Shown here one piece after another: positions 7,432-15,439 of a stretch of DNA of 64,000 bases; the stretch's first letter is position 1, and the number at the start of each line of letters is the position of its first letter. A program made the translations under genes and the position numbers. Source of the DNA: Alphaproteobacteria bacterium. Its GTDB lineage: Bacteria; Pseudomonadota; Alphaproteobacteria; Reyranellales; Reyranellaceae. The notes beneath the pieces are model-generated. The model had not been told where the DNA came from. It ran no database searches and saw nothing but the letters and a program-made list of their open reading frames with translations. The stretch covers positions 43,730 to 107,729 of the forward strand of contig VGCZ01000015.1 of assembly GCA_016869975.1 (NCBI GenBank). The letters run 5' to 3'.

Positions 7432-8403
7432 ATGCTGAGACGGACAGCGATGACAGGCGCCGCGGGAATGGCGGCGGTGGCGGCCATGGGCGGGCCGGCG
7501 AGCGCGCAGCTCAAGGGCGACGTGCGCATCTTCTGCGGCTTTCCGCCGGGCGGCACCGCCGATTTGCTGTGCCGGCTGCTCGCCGACGCGACCGGCCCGG
7601 TCGTCGGCCAGAAGATGATCGTCGAGACCAAGACCGGCGCGAGTGGCTTCATCGCCAACGAGGCGGTGGCCAAGTCGCCGCCCGATGGCCAGACCATCCT
7701 GCTCGCCGCCATGGCCGCGTTTTGCGTGGCACCCGTCATGCCCGGCCAGAAGCTGCCGATCGACGTCGACAAGGATCTGACGCCGATCATCAACATCGCC
7801 GGCGTCTACAACATGCTGGTGGTCGGCAAGCACGTCACACTGCGCACCGTCCCCGAGATCATCGACTTTGCCAGGAAGAACCCCGGCAAGCTCAGCTACG
7901 CCTCGGCCGGCAACGGCACGTCGCAGCACCTCGCCGGCGAGATGTTCAAGCGCATGGCCGGCGTCGACCTGCTGCACATCCCCTATCGCGGCGGCGCGCC
8001 GGCGATCCAGGACATGGTCGCCGGCAATGTCGATCTGATGTTCGGCAACATGCCGGAGTTCCTGGGCCAGATTGGCGGCAAGAATTTGATCCCGATCGCC
8101 TTCGGCGCGCCCAGGCCGTCGCCGATGTTCGCCGACCTGCCGACCATCTCCAAGACGGTGCCGGGCTTCGAGGTCGTCAACTGGTTCGGCATCTTCGGCC
8201 CCGGCGGCGTGCCCAAGCCGATGATCGAGTACTGGAACAAGTCGCTGACCGCAGCCGTCGCCAAGCCCGACATGCAGAAGCGCTTCCTCGAGAACGGCAT
8301 GGAGACGCTGACCGGCCCGACCGAGCAACTCGCGGCCATGATCGCCAAGGATCGCGCCAAGTGGAGCGAGGTCATCAAGGCGGCGGGCATGCGCGCCGAC
8401 TGA
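7432..8403 (+). CDS. Tripartite tricarboxylate (Bug/TctC-type) periplasmic binding protein 1
   Basis: A 323-residue secreted binding protein. The N-terminus MLRRTAMTG...AGMAAVAAM...ASAQ is a signal peptide with an arginine n-region; the mature part has the Bug hallmarks GFPPGGTAD, SYASAGNGTSQHLAGE and HIPYRGGAPA. It is expected to bind a carboxylate for a TTT transporter, but no TctA or TctB membrane gene is present in the window, so it is an orphan receptor. ATG 7432 is preferred over the overlapping GTG 7429 because aggga lies at proper spacing. Its place behind two MR/MLE enzymes suggests that it captures their sugar-acid substrate. Confidence 0.92.
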   Translation: MLRRTAMTGAAGMAAVAAMGGPASAQLKGDVRIFCGFPPGGTADLLCRLLADATGPVVGQKMIVETKTGASGFIANEAVAKSPPDGQTILLAAMAAFCVAPVMPGQKLPIDVDKDLTPIINIAGVYNMLVVGKHVTLRTVPEIIDFARKNPGKLSYASAGNGTSQHLAGEMFKRMAGVDLLHIPYRGGAPAIQDMVAGNVDLMFGNMPEFLGQIGGKNLIPIAFGAPRPSPMFADLPTISKTVPGFEVVNWFGIFGPGGVPKPMIEYWNKSLTAAVAKPDMQKRFLENGMETLTGPTEQLAAMIAKDRAKWSEVIKAAGMRAD

Positions 8404-8423
8404 CGACGGAAGGGGCAATCGGC

Positions 8424-8936
8424 ATGGGTCTGTTCGACTGGCTGACCGGCACGAAGAAGCCGCCGGCGGGCGTCGTCGCCAGGACGCCGGCCGAGGTCCA
8501 TGCCGCGATCCTCGCGGTCAACCGGCCGACCGCGCCGTTCGTCGTGCGCGACGGCGCGCCGGAGCAGGTCGACCTGGTCGCGGAGTGGCGCATCGTCGAT
8601 GCCCAATGGTACGAAATCTTCGCCAAGTCAGGCCTGACCAAGGTGTTCAAGGTGCTGATGCGGCTGGATCCGCAGAAGCGCGAGGTGCGCGCCGTCGACC
8701 AGGAATGGACGGTCGAGTGGCGCCTGGGTATTCCCTCGCTGTCGCTATCGGCCGAAGCGTTCCGCGGCCAGAAGGTGGCGATCGAATTCGGCACCGCCTA
8801 TGCGTTCACAGAGCAGGGCAGCTACGGACAGGTCTACCACTACAAATTCGCCACGTCGGAGATCAAGAAGCCGCTGCAGGACGCGGTCGCCGCCGCGGGG
8901 TGGACGTGGCGCGGCGTGTCCTTCGGCAAGCTGTAG
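8424..8936 (+). CDS. Conserved-looking cytoplasmic protein of unknown function
   Basis: A 170-residue soluble protein (starts MGLFDWLTGTKKPP, ends WRGVSFGKL). It has no signal peptide, no membrane segment and no catalytic motif I recognise. The middle is rich in Trp/Tyr and alternating charged residues, consistent with a beta-rich fold. It has a ribosome site (aagggg) and follows the Bug protein by 20 bp, so it is probably in the same operon. Function is not inferred. Confidence 0.7.
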   Translation: MGLFDWLTGTKKPPAGVVARTPAEVHAAILAVNRPTAPFVVRDGAPEQVDLVAEWRIVDAQWYEIFAKSGLTKVFKVLMRLDPQKREVRAVDQEWTVEWRLGIPSLSLSAEAFRGQKVAIEFGTAYAFTEQGSYGQVYHYKFATSEIKKPLQDAVAAAGWTWRGVSFGKL

Positions 8937-8945
8937 GAGGTCGTC

Positions 8946-9356
8946 ATGCGTCGCATCGCGTTCGCCCTCGCCGCCGCGCTGTTCATACTCGGCGACTCCT
9001 CACCCGTGCGGGCCTACAGCGACGCCGAGATCAGTCAGTTCCTGATGAGCAGCCCGTGGTGCCATTTCCGCTACAACTCTGCCGGCGGCTCGACGACGAC
9101 ACGGCGAGGCCAATTCGGCGGCAACGGCGTTCTGACCGTGCGCAGCGGCCGCGAGGTCTACTCCTCAGGCCCGGGCGGCACCTATTCCGGCGGCTCGCAG
9201 GGCGGCGAGCAGTATTACTGGCGGGTGCAGAACGCGATGCTGCTGCTGTCGCAGGACGGCGTGAACTGGCAGCCCTACAGGCTCGACGCCTATCGCAATT
9301 CCAGCGGCTATCCGATCCTCGTCGTCGATGGCGACGAGTACTCGATGTGCAATTGA
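8946..9356 (+). CDS. Small secreted protein of unknown function
   Basis: A 136-residue protein with a clear signal peptide (MRRIAFALAAALFILG..VRA, cleavage near residue 23). The mature part is Gly/Ser/Tyr-rich, with two cysteines (one near CHFRYN, one in the last three residues) that could form a disulfide in the periplasm. The aggagg ribosome site overlaps the stop region of the previous gene, so it is probably the last cistron of the MR/MLE operon. No family recognised. Confidence 0.7.
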   Translation: MRRIAFALAAALFILGDSSPVRAYSDAEISQFLMSSPWCHFRYNSAGGSTTTRRGQFGGNGVLTVRSGREVYSSGPGGTYSGGSQGGEQYYWRVQNAMLLLSQDGVNWQPYRLDAYRNSSGYPILVVDGDEYSMCN

Positions 9357-9364
9357 AGCTCCGT

Positions 9365-9428
9365 TGTCATCCCGACGTAGCGAGGGATCTAGGCTGACCC
9401 GAGATCCCTCGCTACGCTCGGGATGACA
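9365..9428. repeat. Inverted repeat, family C, copy 1
   Basis: Ends tgtcatcccga / tcgggatgaca with long imperfect arms including agcgagggatct / agatccctcgct. It lies between two convergent genes. Related copies are at 15391-15430, 18298-18367 and 61514-61580, all at convergent junctions. Confidence 0.88.
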
Positions 9429-9436
9429 GGCGACGA

Positions 9437-10567
9437 CTAGTCCGCGAACTTCGGCATCACCTTGGTCGCCATCAACTCGAGTGACTGGAGGATGCGGCCG
9501 CGGTCGTGCAGGCCTTGCGGAATCAGCAGAACGCATTCGTCAATCGGCACGCGCTTGCTGACCTCGTCGAGGCGTCGCGCGATGGTGTCGGGCGAGCCGA
9601 CCAGCAGTTCCGGCACGCCCTGGCCGAAGGGGATCGCCCAGCGCTGCCAGAACCACATCATGTCCTCGAGCCATTCCTTGGCCTGTGCGTCGGTGGGCGC
9701 GCAGATGAAGACGCCGCCCCAGGCCGCCTGGTGGCCGTTCTTCACCACGCGGCCGTGCTTCTCGGCCTCACGCGTGTAGCCGGCGCACAGACTGGAGAAG
9801 AAGTCGATGTTGTCGGTCAGCACGATCGGCCGCCCGCCATAGCGCGCCCAGAACAGGGCGGTGCGCATGGAGGCGGCGAAGCCGCCATAGAGCGGCGGGT
9901 GCGGGCTCTGCAGCGGCCGGGGCGCAATGCCGACCTCGCTCACGGCCATGTTCGCCGCGACGCCCTGGCCGAACTCGGTGTAGACGCCGTGCGGGTGCGG
10001 GTTGACGAAATCCCTGGGCGGGAAGTTCCAGTACTTGCCGCGATGCTGGAACGTATCGTGGGTTAGCGCCTTGACCACGACGTCGACAAACTCTGTGAAG
10101 TACTCGCGGTTGGCCGTGTCGGCCGGCGAGTCCTTGTTCCACGGGCCCACGGCGTTGAGATCGTCGCGCACCTTGAAGTTCTCGACCCAGCGCGCCTGGT
10201 AGCCGCGCACCAGGCCGACGCCGAAGCGGCCGCCCAGCATATTGTCCATGGTGGCGATGTCCTCGGCCACGCGCAGCGGGTTGTGCGTGGTCGAGACGAA
10301 GCCGCAGGTGATGACGCGCAAGCGCTTGGTGTGCTGGCCCAGCCACATGCCCATCAGGCGCGGATCGTTGGAAATCTCGAAGCCTTCGATCTGCAGGTGA
10401 TGCTCGGGATGGCCGAAACCGAAATAGCCTGCATCGTCGGCGAAGCGCGCGTACTCGGCGATCTCGTCGAGCATCCGCTGGTAGAGCTCGGGCTTGCGGC
10501 CCGCCATGCCGGCTTCGAGCTCGTGGCGCCGGCCGACGGTGCAGTACATGAACAGGCTGAACTTCAT
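9437..10567 (-). CDS. Luciferase-like (LLM class) flavin-dependent oxidoreductase
   Basis: A 376-residue TIM-barrel FMN or F420-type oxidoreductase of the bacterial luciferase superfamily. Seen: the start MKFSLFMYCTVG, GHPEHHLQIEGF, the loop STTHNPLRVAEDIATMDNMLGGRFGVGLVRG (typical LLM core, residues ~100-132) and the late GSPDTIARRL motif. It probably oxygenates a small organic compound; the substrate is unknown. Ribosome site aggag precedes ATG 10567. The Old-Yellow-Enzyme gene ends 10 bp upstream on the same strand, so the two flavin enzymes are probably one operon. Confidence 0.9.
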   Translation of the reverse strand: MKFSLFMYCTVGRRHELEAGMAGRKPELYQRMLDEIAEYARFADDAGYFGFGHPEHHLQIEGFEISNDPRLMGMWLGQHTKRLRVITCGFVSTTHNPLRVAEDIATMDNMLGGRFGVGLVRGYQARWVENFKVRDDLNAVGPWNKDSPADTANREYFTEFVDVVVKALTHDTFQHRGKYWNFPPRDFVNPHPHGVYTEFGQGVAANMAVSEVGIAPRPLQSPHPPLYGGFAASMRTALFWARYGGRPIVLTDNIDFFSSLCAGYTREAEKHGRVVKNGHQAAWGGVFICAPTDAQAKEWLEDMMWFWQRWAIPFGQGVPELLVGSPDTIARRLDEVSKRVPIDECVLLIPQGLHDRGRILQSLELMATKVMPKFAD

Positions 10568-10577
10568 CGCTCGGCTC

Positions 10578-11729
10578 CTATTCCGCCGCTTTCGGCAACA
10601 CCAGCGTCTTCGACCGCTTCTCCAGCCACCAGCCGTACTCCGCTGGCCACATCGCGAAGCCGGGATCGCAGCCCAGCTCCTGCGCCGCGTGCAGCGCCCA
10701 GAACGGATCGTAGAGCGCCTGTCGTCCGACCGCGATCAGGTCGGCGTGGCCGTCGCGCAGCACCGCCTCGGCCTGCCGGCCGTCGAGGATCAGGCCCACC
10801 GCCATCGACTTCACGCCACCCTGGTTGCGCACCGCCGAGGCGAAGGGCACCTGGAAGCCGGGATAGCGCGGGATCGGCGCGGCGGTCGCCGTACCGGTGA
10901 GACCACCGGACGAGCAGTCCACCACATCGACGCCGCATTCCTTCAGCGCCTGCGACAGCGCCACCGTGTCGTCGAGGTTCCAGCCATCGGCGCCATCGAG
11001 CGCCGAGACACGGAAGAACAGCGGCTTGTGCTGGGGCCACGCGGCGCGCACCGCGCGCGTGATCTCCAGCGCGATGCGCATGCGCCCGGCACGATCGCCG
11101 CCATAGGCGTCGTTGCGCGTGTTGCTGATCGGCGAGAGGAACGAAGCGATCAGATAGCCGTGCGCGCCATGCACCTCGCAGATGTCGAAGCCCGCCGCGT
11201 CGGCGCGCTTCGCGCCGATCGCGAAGGCCGTGACGATATCGCCGATCTCGGCGACCGAAAGCTGGCGTGGGATCAGCCAGCCCGGCGCCACCGGCTCGGT
11301 CGTCGGTCCGACGACCTCCCACGCCTTGCGACCCTTGGCGAAGTCCTGCGCGTTAAGCGGGCCGTTACCTTCGGGCGCCGGCTGCGTCGCGCCCTTGCGC
11401 CCGGCGTGCGCCAGCTGCATCGCCGCCTTGGCGCCTTCGCCATGGATGAAGTCGACGACGCGGCGGAAGGGCGCGATGTGGGCGTCGTCCCAGATACCGG
11501 TGTCGAGCTCGGTGACGCGACCGCGTGCCTCGACGGCCGTGCCTTCGCTGAACACCAGCCCGGCGCGCCCGCGCGCGAAGCCGCCGAGATGCACCAGATG
11601 GAAGTCGTTCGCGAAGCCGTCCTTGGCGTGATACTGCACCATCGGCGAGATCACGACGCGGTTGGGCAGCGTGACGCTCCGGATGGTCAGCGGCGTGAAC
11701 AGCAGCGGCCGGGACTCGGGCGCGGACAT
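10578..11729 (-). CDS. NADH:flavin oxidoreductase, Old Yellow Enzyme (YqjM-like)
   Basis: A 383-residue FMN ene-reductase. Seen: PLTIRSVTLPNRVVISPM at the N-terminus, QLAHAGRKG, the substrate-anion pair H-x-x-H in VHGAHGYL followed by ASFLSP and NDAYGG, and a C-terminal phosphate-binding stretch AVGRQALYDP. Family members reduce alpha,beta-unsaturated carbonyls using NAD(P)H. I start at ATG 11729 (MSAPESRPLLF), which has ggggag at good spacing; an upstream TTG at 11759 is less likely. Probably co-transcribed with the downstream luciferase-like enzyme. The divergent MR/MLE gene begins 100 bp away. Confidence 0.9.
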   Translation of the reverse strand: MSAPESRPLLFTPLTIRSVTLPNRVVISPMVQYHAKDGFANDFHLVHLGGFARGRAGLVFSEGTAVEARGRVTELDTGIWDDAHIAPFRRVVDFIHGEGAKAAMQLAHAGRKGATQPAPEGNGPLNAQDFAKGRKAWEVVGPTTEPVAPGWLIPRQLSVAEIGDIVTAFAIGAKRADAAGFDICEVHGAHGYLIASFLSPISNTRNDAYGGDRAGRMRIALEITRAVRAAWPQHKPLFFRVSALDGADGWNLDDTVALSQALKECGVDVVDCSSGGLTGTATAAPIPRYPGFQVPFASAVRNQGGVKSMAVGLILDGRQAEAVLRDGHADLIAVGRQALYDPFWALHAAQELGCDPGFAMWPAEYGWWLEKRSKTLVLPKAAE

Positions 11730-11829
11730 CGACGGCGTCTCCCCAAAGGTCGTGTTCAATCGATCATAACCCTACGCGGGGGCGGAACTTGCCGCTAGGC
11801 TGCGCTCGACGCAAGCGAGAGGGGCGGTC

Positions 11830-13008
11830 ATGCGCATCGTTGCCATCGAGGATCTGCACTGCGACGCCGGCTGGCGCGTGTTCTCGTTCCTCAAGGTCAC
11901 CACCGACGAGGGGCTCGTCGGCTGGTCGGAGTACAACGAGAGCTACGGCAGCGGCGGCCTGACCGCGGTGATCAAGCGCCTGACGCGTCACCTGATCGGC
12001 CAGGATCCGCGGCCGGTCGAGCGGATCAGCTCGCAGCTCTACGCCATCACCCGCCAGGCGCCCGGCGGCATGAACGCCCAGGCGATCGCGGCGATCGAGA
12101 ACGCGCTGCTCGACGTCAAGGCCAAGGCGCTGGGCGTGCCGGTCTACGCCCTGTTCGGCGGCCCGGTGCGCGATCGTCTGCCGCTCTACTGGTCGCATTG
12201 CGGCAGCTATCGCCTCAACAACGCCGAGGTGATGGGACTTGAGCCGGTGCGTGGCTACGACGATCTGGTGACGCTCGGCCGGCATGTGAAGGAGCGCGGC
12301 TTCAAGGCGCTGAAAACCAACATCTTCATGTTCGACCGCGACAAGCCTTACATGCATCAGCCCGGCTTCGGCCGCAACGCGGGCTGGCCCGAGCTCAACG
12401 TCGACAACCGTATCCTGGGCGCGATCACCGACGGCTTGGCTGCCTTCCGCCAGGGCGGCGGCAAGGAGATGGGCATCCTTCTCGACACCAATTTCAACTT
12501 CAAGACCGACGGCTACGTGAAGGTGGCGCGCGCTGTCGAGCCCTACGACCTGTTCTGGCTGGAGATCGACACCTACGATCCCGAGGGCCTCGCCTACATC
12601 AGGCGTAAGGCCAACATGCCGATCGCCTCCTGTGAGTCGCTGTTCGGCCGCCGCCAGTTCCGCTTCTTCTTCGAGAACCGGTCGATGGACACCGCGATCG
12701 TCGACGTGCCGTGGAACGGGCTGCTCGAGTCGGTGAAGATCGCGGCGATGGCCGAGGCCTACGAGATCAACTGCGCGCCGCATAATTTCTACGGCCACAT
12801 GTCGACCCTGATGAGTGCGCATTTCTGCGCCGCCATCCCCAATTTCCGGGTGATGGAGATCGATATCGACGACGTGCCGTGGAAGGACGATCTCGTCACC
12901 CATCCGCCAGTGATCGAGAACGGCGAGCTGATCGTGCCGACGCGCCCCGGCTGGGGCGCCGACGTCAACGAGGAAGCCGTGCGCGCCCATCCCGCGCGCA
13001 CCGGCTGA
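11830..13008 (+). CDS. Enolase-superfamily (mandelate racemase/muconate lactonizing) enzyme 4
   Basis: A 392-residue MR/MLE member, more divergent than the others. Metal ligands read D219 (LLDTNFNF), E245 (FWLEID) and E269 (ASCES); APHNFYGH supplies a likely general acid. The lysine motif is K162-T-N164, followed by an insertion of roughly 30 residues rich in Phe, Asp and Tyr, which would reshape the active-site mouth. Probably a sugar-acid dehydratase; the substrate is unknown. Ribosome site gagagggg precedes ATG 11830. It stands alone, with repeats on its 3' side. Confidence 0.87.
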   Translation: MRIVAIEDLHCDAGWRVFSFLKVTTDEGLVGWSEYNESYGSGGLTAVIKRLTRHLIGQDPRPVERISSQLYAITRQAPGGMNAQAIAAIENALLDVKAKALGVPVYALFGGPVRDRLPLYWSHCGSYRLNNAEVMGLEPVRGYDDLVTLGRHVKERGFKALKTNIFMFDRDKPYMHQPGFGRNAGWPELNVDNRILGAITDGLAAFRQGGGKEMGILLDTNFNFKTDGYVKVARAVEPYDLFWLEIDTYDPEGLAYIRRKANMPIASCESLFGRRQFRFFFENRSMDTAIVDVPWNGLLESVKIAAMAEAYEINCAPHNFYGHMSTLMSAHFCAAIPNFRVMEIDIDDVPWKDDLVTHPPVIENGELIVPTRPGWGADVNEEAVRAHPARTG

Positions 13009-13044
13009 CGCAGGGCGCGTTGATCTCCGGTGATGCGTGCGCAT

Positions 13045-13074
13045 CCACCTTCCCCCGCTGGCGGGGGAAGGTGG
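13045..13074. repeat. Palindromic repeat, family A, copy 2
   Basis: Arms ccaccttccccc / gggggaaggtgg around gctggc. Together with copy 3 (13172-13197) it brackets about 100 bp of non-coding DNA between MR/MLE 4 and lptD, so the pair may be one composite element. Confidence 0.85.
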
Positions 13075-13171
13075 CGCGAAGCGCCGGATCGGGGTGGTTC
13101 TCGCGGTCAGGCGTGGTCTTCGAAAGACATTGCCTTCGTCTTCGACAGCCACCTCCATCCGCCCTTCGGGC

Positions 13172-13197
13172 ACCTTCCCCCGCGAGCGGGGGAAGGT
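13172..13197. repeat. Palindromic repeat, family A, copy 3, at the 5' end of lptD
   Basis: Arms accttccccc / gggggaaggt around gcgagc. Its right arm ends 8 bp before the likely lptD start (GTG 13206), so ggaagg of the repeat acts as the ribosome site or is even translated. Confidence 0.85.
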
Positions 13198-13205
13198 ATT
13201 GGTGG

Positions 13206-15380
13206 GTGGCGCTTCTTCTATCGCTGCTCGCCTGGTGTGGCGCGGCGCAGGCGCAGACGGCGGCGACGCGGGGTGGTGGCGAGACCTTGGTGCTGGCCAA
13301 CGAGGTGATCCGCGAGGCGGGCGGCCGGCGTCTGATCGCCCGCGGCATGGTCGAGGTGCGGCGTGGCGCGCGCGCGATCATGGCCGACGAGGTCACCTAC
13401 GATTCGAACACCGATCGCCTGCGCGCCGCCGGCAATGTCGCGGTGGTCGACGATAACGGCGAGGTGGTGTTCTTTTCGGAGGTCGATGCCGACGCCGCCT
13501 TCACCGACGGCGCCGGGCGCGATATCCGCATGGTGCTGCGGCGCAACTGGCGGGTACGTGCCAGCGATGGCCAGTTAAGTACCAAGGACGGTCGCCAGTT
13601 CGCGTTGCGGCACGCCCAGGCGTCGCCCTGCGACGAATGCGCGAAGGACCCCGATCGCCCGCCGGTGTGGCGCATTACGGCGCGCCGCGTCGTGGTCGAC
13701 GAGGCGTCGCAGGATTTCATCTACAACAACGCGGCGATGGAGATCTTCGGCGTTCCGGTGGCCTACACGCCGTATTTCACGCACCCCGCGCCCGACGTGC
13801 GCCGGCGCACCGGGCTGGTTTCGTTCAACGTCGGCCGCAGCTCGGTGCGCGGCTTCTACGGCGAGCCGCAGTATTTCATCGCGCTCGACGACAGCGCCGA
13901 CCTGTCGCTGCGCCCGCGTCTCTACTTCCAACGGCCGACACGGCCGTTGTTCGACGTTGAGGCGCGCAAGCGCGGCGACACGTTCGATGTCTCGCTGCGA
14001 CCGCGCTTCGCCTATGACGGAGGTCGCCTGCGCTACCTCCTTCGCGGCGCGCTGAATTGGGATATCGACCAGAATTGGCGCGCAGTGGCCGACGCCGATT
14101 ATTCCGGAGACCGCGCCTTCCACGAGGATTTCGGCATCGCCCGCCAACCCTTCGCCCGTTCGGTGGCGGCCGTCGAGCGCTTCGCCGCGCAATCCTTCGT
14201 GCAGTTCCGCGCCGCGCACTATCAGGACCTCCATCTCGACAACTTCGCCGGCCATGTGCCGACCGCCGGCTTCCACGCGCTGTCGCATCAGCGCATTCCG
14301 GTACCCGAATTGGGCGGCACCTTGGAGTTGCGCACGCTCCTGCGCGAGACACTGCGCGAGCGCGGGCCCTCGACCAGCAGCGCGATCCAGATCGTGGAGT
14401 GGCAGCGCCGCGCGCTGATCGGCGGTGGCCAGGTCGTGGGCTTCGGCGCGCAGCTGATGGGCCGGCTGGACCGCACCACGTCGGGGCCGGTAGATATCGT
14501 CGATCCGTTGTCCAACGGCCTGCCGACCACCGCGCGCGGCTGGGCCTCGAGCGACGCGATCGGCTGGCTCGAATGGTCCTATCCCTTCGTCGCACCGGTC
14601 GGTGAGCGCGGCTCGTTGGTGGTAGAGCCCAAGGCGATGCTGATCGGCTCGGGCCGGATCGCCGGCGCGCGGCCGATGCTCAACGAGGACTCGCGCAGCC
14701 TGGAGATGGACTTCAGCTCGATCTTCTCGATTAGCCGCCATACGGGTTTCGACCGACGCGAGAGCGGGCTGCGCGTGGTCTATGGGCTGCGTTCGACGCT
14801 GGGCTTCGCCTCGGGCGAGCAGCTGACGGTCGAGGCCGGTCAGTTACGCTATCTCGTCGGTGACGACAATTTCGCCGGCCGCCTGCGCGCGCCCGGCGAC
14901 AAGGCGTCGGACTGGGTGCTCGGCGTGCGCGCCGATATCGGCTATCCGCTGTCGCTCGACATGTATGGCCGCTTCGATGCGCGCGACTTCGGCGTGGTGC
15001 AGGCGTACGTTGCGCCCACCCTGCGACATCAGCTCTTTGGCCGCGAGGCGAGCCTGACGGTGGGCTACGCGCATGAGGGCCCGGCCAGCCCGCTGGGCCG
15101 CTATCCCGGCGCGCCGCCACCACGCGACTCCGTCATCGCGCTGGCGCGCCTGCCGATCGGCGAACATTGGACTCTCGACGGCGGCGTTCGTTACGACGCC
15201 ACCCGCCGCAACTTCACCGACTACCAAGCCGGCATCACCTACGAGGATGAGTGCTTCGTCGTCCGCGTGCTGGGCCAGCGCGGCCTCTATTTCGCCGGCA
15301 TCAGCACCGAAGCTGCCGCGCGCGTCCTCGTGCAGGTGACGTTCAAGCAGCTCACGACCCTGGGCTTCCAGAACAACTGA
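13206..15380 (+). CDS. lptD: LPS-assembly outer-membrane protein LptD
   Basis: About 724 residues. The outer-membrane beta-barrel that inserts lipopolysaccharide into the outer leaflet. Seen: a signal peptide core ALLLSLLAWCGAAQAQ, an N-terminal OstA/LptA-like jellyroll (RGMVEVRRGARAIMADEVTY, then SEVDADAAF), the two cysteines in SPCDECAKD near residue 143, IFGVPVAYTPYFTHP, a long Tyr/Phe-alternating barrel, and the C-terminal YEDECFVVRVLGQRG. The start is uncertain: GTG 13206 gives a signal peptide without a basic n-region, while GTG 13113 adds 31 residues translated from repeat DNA, including several arginines. The usual surA/pdxA/rsmA neighbours are absent. Length is in the normal range for alphaproteobacteria. 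Confidence 0.88.
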   Translation: MALLLSLLAWCGAAQAQTAATRGGGETLVLANEVIREAGGRRLIARGMVEVRRGARAIMADEVTYDSNTDRLRAAGNVAVVDDNGEVVFFSEVDADAAFTDGAGRDIRMVLRRNWRVRASDGQLSTKDGRQFALRHAQASPCDECAKDPDRPPVWRITARRVVVDEASQDFIYNNAAMEIFGVPVAYTPYFTHPAPDVRRRTGLVSFNVGRSSVRGFYGEPQYFIALDDSADLSLRPRLYFQRPTRPLFDVEARKRGDTFDVSLRPRFAYDGGRLRYLLRGALNWDIDQNWRAVADADYSGDRAFHEDFGIARQPFARSVAAVERFAAQSFVQFRAAHYQDLHLDNFAGHVPTAGFHALSHQRIPVPELGGTLELRTLLRETLRERGPSTSSAIQIVEWQRRALIGGGQVVGFGAQLMGRLDRTTSGPVDIVDPLSNGLPTTARGWASSDAIGWLEWSYPFVAPVGERGSLVVEPKAMLIGSGRIAGARPMLNEDSRSLEMDFSSIFSISRHTGFDRRESGLRVVYGLRSTLGFASGEQLTVEAGQLRYLVGDDNFAGRLRAPGDKASDWVLGVRADIGYPLSLDMYGRFDARDFGVVQAYVAPTLRHQLFGREASLTVGYAHEGPASPLGRYPGAPPPRDSVIALARLPIGEHWTLDGGVRYDATRRNFTDYQAGITYEDECFVVRVLGQRGLYFAGISTEAAARVLVQVTFKQLTTLGFQNN

Positions 15381-15390
15381 CCGCAAGACT

Positions 15391-15430
15391 GTCATCCCGA
15401 GCGAAGCGAGGTCGCTGCGCTCGGGATGAC
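15391..15430. repeat. Inverted repeat, family C, copy 2 (short form)
   Basis: Arms gtcatcccgagcgaagcgag / gtcgctgcgctcgggatgac (imperfect), lacking the central spacer of the other copies. It fills the gap between convergent lptD and aspartate dehydrogenase. Confidence 0.85.
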
Positions 15431-15439
15431 GCAAGCGAG

